Below are positions 1-4,387 of a stretch of 6,645 nucleotides of DNA, piece by piece (within the stretch, counting starts at the first letter, position 1; every line of letters starts with the position of its first letter). This DNA comes from Acidobacteriota bacterium. GTDB taxonomy: Bacteria; Acidobacteriota; Thermoanaerobaculia; Multivoradales; JAHEKO01. The DNA lies in contig JAOTUP010000119.1 in assembly GCA_029863825.1 (NCBI GenBank), forward strand, positions 1 through 6,645. The letters are read 5' to 3'. Below the pieces are notes generated by a model. The model ran no database searches. It saw only the letters and a list, made by a program, of their open reading frames with translations, and was not told the DNA's origin. Both the position numbers and the translations under genes were made by a program.

Positions 1-41
1 GATGCCCGGCAGGCGAAAATGTGACATCCCGGCGTCCGACC

Positions 42-2771
42 TCAAAACTCTATCCGGACGCCGAATTCGTAGTGGCGGGGTTGGGTGTAGAGCATCGGTT
101 CGTCGAGCTCGTAACGGACGTCTTTGATCCGGCAGCCCCAGTAGCCGTCGCAGACCGCGGCAACCTGTTCGTCGTCGAGGAGGTTGAGAACCGTGCCGAT
201 CACGGTCAGACGAGCGCGACCCGGCTCGAAGGACTTCGAGAGCTGGAGATTCAGCCAGGAGTTCTGGCCTGCCCGCCGGTTGCCGCGGGGCTCGTGGTAC
301 CGGTTGCCCCAGGGATAGATCGGCTCGACGACGGTGTAGGGGAACTCCGACATCCAGGCGGCCTCGAAGGCGATGGTGGTGTGCCCGGGCAGGAGGAAGT
401 ACCCGTTAAGCCGCGCCCGATGCCGCCGATCATCACCGAGATAGCCATAGCGGTTCTCCCAGTGCTGAGGGTAGAGGTCGAAATCATCATCGGCACCGCG
501 TGACTCGACGTTGCCGAGCGACTTGGCCCGGGTGTAGGAACCCAGAATGCGAAACCAGTCTTTGGCACGCGATTCGACTCTGAGAATCCAGCCCTCGTAG
601 GTGCGCTCGAGGTGCGGCAGGTTGGCGACGGTGAAGCTCTTGCAGCGGGCCTCCGCGGACGGGACGGGGAAGTTGTCACTGCAGGTGTCCTCGAAGATGT
701 CCTTGGCGGCTTTGTCGACATAGCTGATCTCGATCGAGGAGCGATGGGCGAACTCCCGCTCGACGCCGAGAACGAGCTGTTCCGCGAACATCGGGCGCAG
801 ACCGGGATCAACCGTGATTCCCTCGCGCGAGTTCTCGTACGATTCGTAGAGCCAGAAGCCTGCCGGGTCCAGACCGCCGGGATCCCCGATCCAGCGATCC
901 ACGGTGTGATCACCCAAACTCAGCGTTCCGTCGTGCCACCGCTGGCATTCTTCCCTGGTGAAGTCGAAAGCGCTGCACGAGAGGTAGTAGAACTCCGGCG
1001 CCGCCCGCCAGGCGCGGTCGAATGAGGCAAGCTGCAGGGAGTTCGGGTGCATGAAGCGCCCCCACGACGCACGTACAGAAGTCTTGCCATCGCCGGTGAT
1101 CTGCCAGGTCAGCCCGAGCCGCGGCTGGATCTTCTCCAGATCAGAGACCTGCCGTCCCGCGTTGTTCTCCTGGGTGGCCCGATCCCACCGCAGGCCGGCG
1201 TAGAGGTTGAGACGAGGGAGAATTCGCCAGCTGTCCTGGGCGAAGGCGCCGACGCGATTTCCGGTGGTGGTGTAGGGGCCCTCGGGCGGAACATAGAGCA
1301 GTCCGTAGAGCTTGCCGTGGGCATCTCGATACTCGTAGCCCGTCACCAGGGACCGCTCGTCGCGCTGGGATTCTCTCGCGTACTCCAGTCCGGTCTTGAT
1401 GGTGTGATTAGAACCCGCCATCAGCGTCCAGTCGCTTTGGATGGTGTCTCGGCTTCGATCGATATCCTGGACGAGGGTGGCGTTCACGGAGCGGATCCCG
1501 GAGGGTACGAACTCGAGATGACCGATGGTGTCCCAATCGTCGCTCTCGGGGCGGGTGTCGAGATCTCCGCGAAAGGACGAGGCCTGCAGGCTCCACATTT
1601 GGTTCCGGGACAGGATGCCGGTGAGCTCGGTCCGAGTGAAGGGGCCTCCCTGCTTCCACCGACTCGTCGCTTCGGGTTCGACCCACGGGCTGGCGTTGAA
1701 GTTATGCACGGTCACCGGGTCGGTGCTGTACTGGCCGACGAGAGACCAGGATGGGGTCATCTGCCAGGCCAGCTTTCCCAGCAGGTTATGGCCCTCGAAG
1801 TCCCTGGTCGACTTCGACTTGCTGGGTGTCCACTCGGAGTCGACACTCTGCGCAGCGAGGAAAAACCACAATCTTTGGGCGTCAAAAGGCCCCCCGAGGG
1901 TGGCGGAGAGAATCTGTTTCCGGGTCGGCTCACTGTCGCGGTCGAACTGTTCGCCGTTTTCGGACCAATCCGAGCTGGCATAACGCAGATCCAGAGTGCC
2001 TGAGAAGTTGTCCCCCCCAGACTTGGTGACCAGGCTGATGATGCCGCCGGTCGTCGCACCGTACTCGGCTTTGTAGCCGGCGGTCTCCAGAGAGATCTGC
2101 TCGATGGCGTCGAAGTTGACCATCTTGCCCCAGGTCATGCTGTTGGGCAGCGTCATGCTGGCGCCGTCCAGAACGTAGAGATTCTCGTTGTCGAGGGAGC
2201 CGAAGATGTTGGGATCGACGAGATCGGCGCAGAGCACCGAATCGACGACTCCTGGAGACTGCTTGATGATTCCGAGGTAGTCGCGGCCTGCGATTCCGAT
2301 CGCCGCGGTTTCGAGATACTCCAGGTCGAAAGTCTGACTCTGCGAAACCTGATTGGGGTCGATCATGGGGGTGCGGGATACCACGCCGATCTCATCCTGG
2401 AACTTGCTGGGCGAGAGCTGGATGTGTAGCTCGGTGCTTCGCTTCAGGCGAATCTCCACATCTTCTACCTGCTGGGAGGCGAATCCCTCGAGATCGGCGG
2501 TCACCGTGTAGCTTCCGGGAGGCAGGCCGTGAAAGGCGAACCGTCCGGCGCGATCAGTGATGGTGTCAGTCCGGCCGCGCAAAAGGGCCGGGGAACCGAT
2601 CGTGACAAGAGCACCGGGCAACGGTCGGTCGGCGTCGTCTGCCAGGACTCCTGTCAGATCTCCGGACGTCTGGGCGGGCAGAGGTGCATGCGCGAGAGCG
2701 GCCCAGAGAACTGCCACCAGAGCTACGAGGCCAAAGAGCCTCGCCGACAAGCTGGCCGTGAGGACTAGCAA
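42..2771 (-). CDS. Oar-like TonB-dependent outer-membrane receptor with N-terminal carboxypeptidase-regulatory domain
   Basis: Predicted outer-membrane transporter of about 909 residues, powered by TonB. The start chosen is TTG at 2771-2769. It follows a strong GGGGAGG ribosome binding site five bases upstream and places a signal peptide (hydrophobic core about residues 13-28, cleavage near PLPA|Q at 33) at the N-terminus. An in-frame ATG at 2945 would add 58 Arg-rich residues ahead of the signal peptide and is unlikely. Residues about 36-118 form a carboxypeptidase-regulatory-like beta-sandwich (GLPPGSYTV). DEIGVV near 127 resembles a TonB box. The plug follows (about 133-252, with LYVLDGAS, AGYKAEYGATTGGIISLVTKSGG). 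The rest is the beta-barrel, ending in YEFGVRIEF with the terminal Phe expected of outer-membrane proteins. No STN/secretin signalling domain is visible, so classical FecA-type signalling is not supported. Seven cysteines remain after the signal peptide, six of them in three close pairs. The substrate cannot be told. Myxococcal Oar, a relative by architecture, functions in protein secretion. Confidence 0.93.
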   Translation of the reverse strand: MLVLTASLSARLFGLVALVAVLWAALAHAPLPAQTSGDLTGVLADDADRPLPGALVTIGSPALLRGRTDTITDRAGRFAFHGLPPGSYTVTADLEGFASQQVEDVEIRLKRSTELHIQLSPSKFQDEIGVVSRTPMIDPNQVSQSQTFDLEYLETAAIGIAGRDYLGIIKQSPGVVDSVLCADLVDPNIFGSLDNENLYVLDGASMTLPNSMTWGKMVNFDAIEQISLETAGYKAEYGATTGGIISLVTKSGGDNFSGTLDLRYASSDWSENGEQFDRDSEPTRKQILSATLGGPFDAQRLWFFLAAQSVDSEWTPSKSKSTRDFEGHNLLGKLAWQMTPSWSLVGQYSTDPVTVHNFNASPWVEPEATSRWKQGGPFTRTELTGILSRNQMWSLQASSFRGDLDTRPESDDWDTIGHLEFVPSGIRSVNATLVQDIDRSRDTIQSDWTLMAGSNHTIKTGLEYARESQRDERSLVTGYEYRDAHGKLYGLLYVPPEGPYTTTGNRVGAFAQDSWRILPRLNLYAGLRWDRATQENNAGRQVSDLEKIQPRLGLTWQITGDGKTSVRASWGRFMHPNSLQLASFDRAWRAAPEFYYLSCSAFDFTREECQRWHDGTLSLGDHTVDRWIGDPGGLDPAGFWLYESYENSREGITVDPGLRPMFAEQLVLGVEREFAHRSSIEISYVDKAAKDIFEDTCSDNFPVPSAEARCKSFTVANLPHLERTYEGWILRVESRAKDWFRILGSYTRAKSLGNVESRGADDDFDLYPQHWENRYGYLGDDRRHRARLNGYFLLPGHTTIAFEAAWMSEFPYTVVEPIYPWGNRYHEPRGNRRAGQNSWLNLQLSKSFEPGRARLTVIGTVLNLLDDEQVAAVCDGYWGCRIKDVRYELDEPMLYTQPRHYEFGVRIEF

Positions 2772-2776
2772 TCTTT
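2772..2776 (-). promoter_or_regulatory. Spacer between the start-deciding ribosome binding site and the TTG of the receptor gene
   Basis: Read on the minus strand, the bases before the TTG at 2771 are GGGGAGG followed by AAAGA (2772-2776). This is a near-ideal Shine-Dalgarno with a 5-base gap, so the Shine-Dalgarno itself lies at 2777-2783. It is the main reason to start the receptor at TTG rather than at the more distant ATG at 2945, which has no comparable site and would bury the signal peptide. Confidence 0.7.
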
Positions 2777-2794
2777 CCTCCCCTCGAGGACAAC

Positions 2795-2810
2795 GCCGCG
2801 TCAACGCGGC
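2795..2810 (-). promoter_or_regulatory. Leader hairpin just upstream of the receptor ribosome binding site
   Basis: GCCGCG-TTGA-CGCGGC on the minus strand is a perfect 6-bp GC-only stem with a four-base loop. It ends about a dozen bases before the GGGGAGG Shine-Dalgarno of the receptor TTG start. No U-run follows, so it is not an intrinsic terminator. It could stabilise the 5' end of the message, tune translation, or serve as a DNA dyad for a regulator. Confidence 0.4.
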
Positions 2811-2832
2811 ATTTCGATTGACTCTTGCCACT

Positions 2833-2860
2833 CTAATAGCAGGTTCCTCTGCTCTGACAA
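2833..2860 (-). promoter_or_regulatory. Candidate promoter for the receptor gene, overlapping an ECF-like GGAACC box
   Basis: On the minus strand TTGTCA (2860-2855) lies 16 bases before TATTAG (2838-2833), which has an extended TG one base ahead, giving a plausible housekeeping-type promoter. Overlapping it, GGAACC (2847-2842) resembles an ECF -35 element, with GTC (2822-2820) 19 bases further on as a possible -10. That spacing is slightly long for ECF promoters. Either site would give a leader of roughly 40-55 bases containing the hairpin at 2795-2810. This is pattern matching only. Confidence 0.35.
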
Positions 2861-2882
2861 GCGCCGTTCGGGTGGTAGACGG

Positions 2883-2900
2883 CCCGCCCCGACGGGCGGG
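2883..2900. promoter_or_regulatory. Central GC-rich dyad in the divergent region
   Basis: CCCGCCC-CGAC-GGGCGGG is a perfect 7-bp inverted repeat with a four-base loop near the middle of the divergent region. No T-run follows on either strand, so a terminator is unlikely. It may be a regulator-binding dyad or a strong RNA hairpin. In GC-rich DNA a chance origin cannot be excluded. Confidence 0.35.
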
Positions 2901-2979
2901 GAGATAGACAACAGCCGTTTGCCCGAGTGTGCCGGGGAGTCCCATACCATTAAGATGCTGGAGACAGAATTATGTGACC

Positions 2980-2995
2980 GGCCTCGATTGAGGCC
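2980..2995 (+). promoter_or_regulatory. Hairpin sequestering the ribosome binding site of the ECF sigma gene
   Basis: GGCCTC-GATT-GAGGCC is a perfect 6-bp stem with a four-base loop, ending three bases before the ATG at 2999. The 3' arm contains GAGG (2990-2993), the best Shine-Dalgarno candidate, five bases before the ATG. In the folded RNA that site would be paired, so sigma translation could depend on opening the stem. The inverted repeat and its position are seen directly. The regulatory role is inferred. Confidence 0.45.
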
Positions 2996-2998
2996 CGA

Positions 2999-3604
2999 AT
3001 GAAATTCCGTACGATCGAAGCGGTCCCGCATTCCGACTGGGGAGAGATGGCACCAGACCACTCGACAGATGATCTTCCTGAGCGCATCCGGCGCGGCGAG
3101 CGATTGGCCGAGTCGGAGCTGGTGGACCGTTTCTACGGTCGCGTCTTCGCCATGGCGATCGTGCGGACGCGCGACCCGGAAACTGCCCGCGATGTGGCGC
3201 AGGACGTCATGATCGCGGTGCTCTGTGCGCTGCGGGCGGACCGCTTACGTGAGGCCTCGAGCCTTCCCGGGTACGTCTCTGCAACCGCCCGAAACCGGAT
3301 CAACCATCATTTTCGCCAGCAGGGTTGCGAGACGGCAGACAACCAAGGTTCGCTGCGCGATACCGATTCCCCCGATCCGGAGCAGAACGCACAGGAAGCT
3401 GAGCGCCGCCGGCTCGCAAGGCGTGCCATCGCGCGCCTAGGCAAGAGCGAGCAAGAGATCCTGCGCCTGACGTTGGTCGAGGGCCTCAAGCCGTCCGAGA
3501 TCGCTCTCCGACTAGGACTGAAACCGGAGGTCGTGCGCAAGCGGAAATCGAGAGCCGTACACCGGGCACGGCAGATGCTGGTCTGGGAGCGGTCACGAAA
3601 TTGA
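2999..3604 (+). CDS. ECF-type RNA polymerase sigma factor
   Basis: A 201-residue sigma-70 family protein of ECF size, expected to direct RNA polymerase to a specific regulon when released from its anti-sigma partner. Region 2 spans about residues 40-106: DPETARDVAQDV (59-70) matches region 2.2, and SLPGYVSATARNRINHHFR (88-106) matches regions 2.3-2.4, including the promoter-melting and -10 recognition helix. A polar linker (about 108-135) follows. Region 4 (about 136-193) carries a helix-turn-helix, with LKPSEIALRLGLKPEVVRKR and then SRAVHRAR for -35 contact. Region 3 is absent, as usual for ECF factors. The ATG at 2999 has GAGG five bases upstream. The in-frame ATG at 3047 has its GGGGAG only two bases away, so it is less likely, though both would leave region 2 intact. 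The anti-sigma gene starts 31 bases downstream in the same operon. The ECF group cannot be assigned by eye. Confidence 0.93.
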   Translation: MKFRTIEAVPHSDWGEMAPDHSTDDLPERIRRGERLAESELVDRFYGRVFAMAIVRTRDPETARDVAQDVMIAVLCALRADRLREASSLPGYVSATARNRINHHFRQQGCETADNQGSLRDTDSPDPEQNAQEAERRRLARRAIARLGKSEQEILRLTLVEGLKPSEIALRLGLKPEVVRKRKSRAVHRARQMLVWERSRN

Positions 3605-3635
3605 GCCTGGAGCTACTTTACTCCGAGGAAAAGCT

Positions 3636-4358
3636 GTGAGTTGCACCGAAATAGCCAAGACCGACACGCTAGAAAAGTATCTGCTTGGTGAGCTGGATGA
3701 GGAAGGGGCGGGCGCGTTTGAGGAACACTACTTCGCCTGCGCCGAGTGCAGCGACGCGGTTCAGGACGCTGCTGCGCTGATCTCAGAACTGGCGGACGAG
3801 CGCTGGGCCGTGCGGGACAAGCGCTGGCCGGAGTGGACGTCGCAATGGGTCTTCCTGGCGGCAGCGGCGGTGCTCGTTCTGGCGATCGGCGCGTCCTTCT
3901 GGCTATGGTCTCCGGGCCCATCGGCTTCGTCGACGGCAGTTCTCGCGGAGCTCTCGGTGATCGAGGCGCCGCCGTACGAACCAAAGACCCTGCGCGGCGG
4001 CAGTGGCGGAGCCGAGCGAGGGTTTCACGAGGCGATGGCTCCCTATCTCTCCGGCGACTACGGCGCGACGATCGAGGGGCTGGAGGACATTGCTGCTGCC
4101 GGTCCGGGTTCGATCGACGTGAGCTTCTATCTCGGTGCCTGCTACCTGTTGACCGATAGGCCACAAGATGCGATCGAGAGTCTGGGCATGGTTGTGGAGA
4201 CCGGCAGGATGCCGTATCTCGAGTGGGCGAGGTTCTATCGCGCGCAGGCGTTTCTGCGACTCGGCGACAGGGAAGCGGCGAAGGCCGACTTGGAAGCCGT
4301 TCTGACAATCCGCGGGGAGCTGGAGGAGTCTGCGAAAGCGGCCCTCGATCGACTCTGA
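3636..4358 (+). CDS. Membrane anti-sigma factor: HX3CX2C zinc-finger domain, one TM helix, C-terminal TPR-like domain
   Basis: A 240-residue predicted negative regulator of the sigma factor encoded just upstream. The cytoplasmic N-terminus carries HYFACAEC (His31, Cys35, Cys38), the HX3CX2C motif of zf-HC2/ZAS anti-sigma domains, preceded by YLLGELDEEGAGAFEEH, typical of the family. One transmembrane helix is clear at about 71-91 (WVFLAAAAVLVLAIGASFWLW), which should put residues 92-240 outside the cytoplasm. That part is helical with TPR signatures: YLSGDYGATIEGLEDI (137-152), FYLGACYLLTDRPQDAIESL (164-183) and FYRAQAFLRLGDREAAKADL (200-219). The start is GTG at 3636, with GAGG seven bases upstream. 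The gap to the sigma stop is 31 bases and the gap to the TPR-CHAT gene is 29 bases, so one operon is likely. The fused TPR sensor is the unusual part. It suggests that an extracytoplasmic protein, possibly the next gene product, is sensed. Binding to this particular sigma is inferred from position. Confidence 0.88.
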   Translation: MSCTEIAKTDTLEKYLLGELDEEGAGAFEEHYFACAECSDAVQDAAALISELADERWAVRDKRWPEWTSQWVFLAAAAVLVLAIGASFWLWSPGPSASSTAVLAELSVIEAPPYEPKTLRGGSGGAERGFHEAMAPYLSGDYGATIEGLEDIAAAGPGSIDVSFYLGACYLLTDRPQDAIESLGMVVETGRMPYLEWARFYRAQAFLRLGDREAAKADLEAVLTIRGELEESAKAALDRL

Positions 4359-4364
4359 TCGACT
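4347..4364 (+). repeat. Short 8-bp direct repeat across the anti-sigma stop codon
   Basis: GATCGACT occurs at 4347-4354 and again at 4357-4364, offset by ten bases (one helical turn) and spanning the TGA stop at 4356-4358. It may be a tandem half-site or simple chance. No function is known. Confidence 0.3.
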
Positions 4365-4365
4365 T

Positions 4366-4378
4366 CCGGGGTGCCCGG
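4366..4378 (+). promoter_or_regulatory. Small intercistronic hairpin between anti-sigma and TPR-CHAT genes
   Basis: CCGGG-GTG-CCCGG forms a 5-bp stem with a three-base loop in the 29-base gap, ending nine bases before the ATG of the TPR-CHAT gene. No T-run follows, so it should not terminate transcription. The gap has no good Shine-Dalgarno at normal distance, so this gene may be translated poorly or by coupling to the gene before it. Confidence 0.3.
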
Positions 4379-4387
4379 CGCAAAACG

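Larger units (their letters stand above)
2772..2998. other. Divergent intergenic control region between receptor and sigma operon
   Basis: These 227 bases separate the divergently transcribed receptor and ECF sigma genes, if the TTG start of the receptor is right. They hold a candidate minus-strand promoter and three perfect inverted repeats, each with a four-base loop, at 2795-2810, 2883-2900 and 2980-2995. No small gene is convincing here. The reading frame that continues upstream of the receptor TTG is Arg-rich and not protein-like. No clear -35/-10 pair or GGAAC-type ECF promoter was found on the plus strand for the sigma operon. Confidence 0.7.

Noticed and set aside
1..41. Possible terminator after the receptor gene
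   Set aside because: The segment has GCCGGG as direct, not inverted, copies and only a four-base T-run. No stem-loop with a T tail is seen, so the terminator must lie outside the window if it exists.
1047..2003. Long plus-strand open frame (318 codons) and other plus-strand frames at 21-503, 612-1025 and 1525-1983
   Set aside because: They lie antisense to the receptor gene, whose domains read cleanly on the minus strand. Their translations are low-complexity and show no domain. Long antisense frames are common in GC-rich DNA.
2772..2945. N-terminal extension of the receptor to ATG 2945
   Set aside because: The extension is Arg-rich, precedes the signal peptide, covers a likely promoter and hairpins, and has no good ribosome binding site.
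3047..3604. Alternative sigma start at ATG 3047
   Set aside because: GGGGAG sits only two bases before this ATG, too close for normal initiation, while ATG 2999 has GAGG at five bases. It remains possible if the 2980-2995 hairpin blocks the first site.
3613..4383. Minus-strand open frame of 256 codons over the anti-sigma gene, and one at 3903-4496
   Set aside because: Translations are Arg/Pro/Ser-rich, typical of antisense shadow frames. The plus strand has the HX3CX2C motif, TM helix and TPRs.
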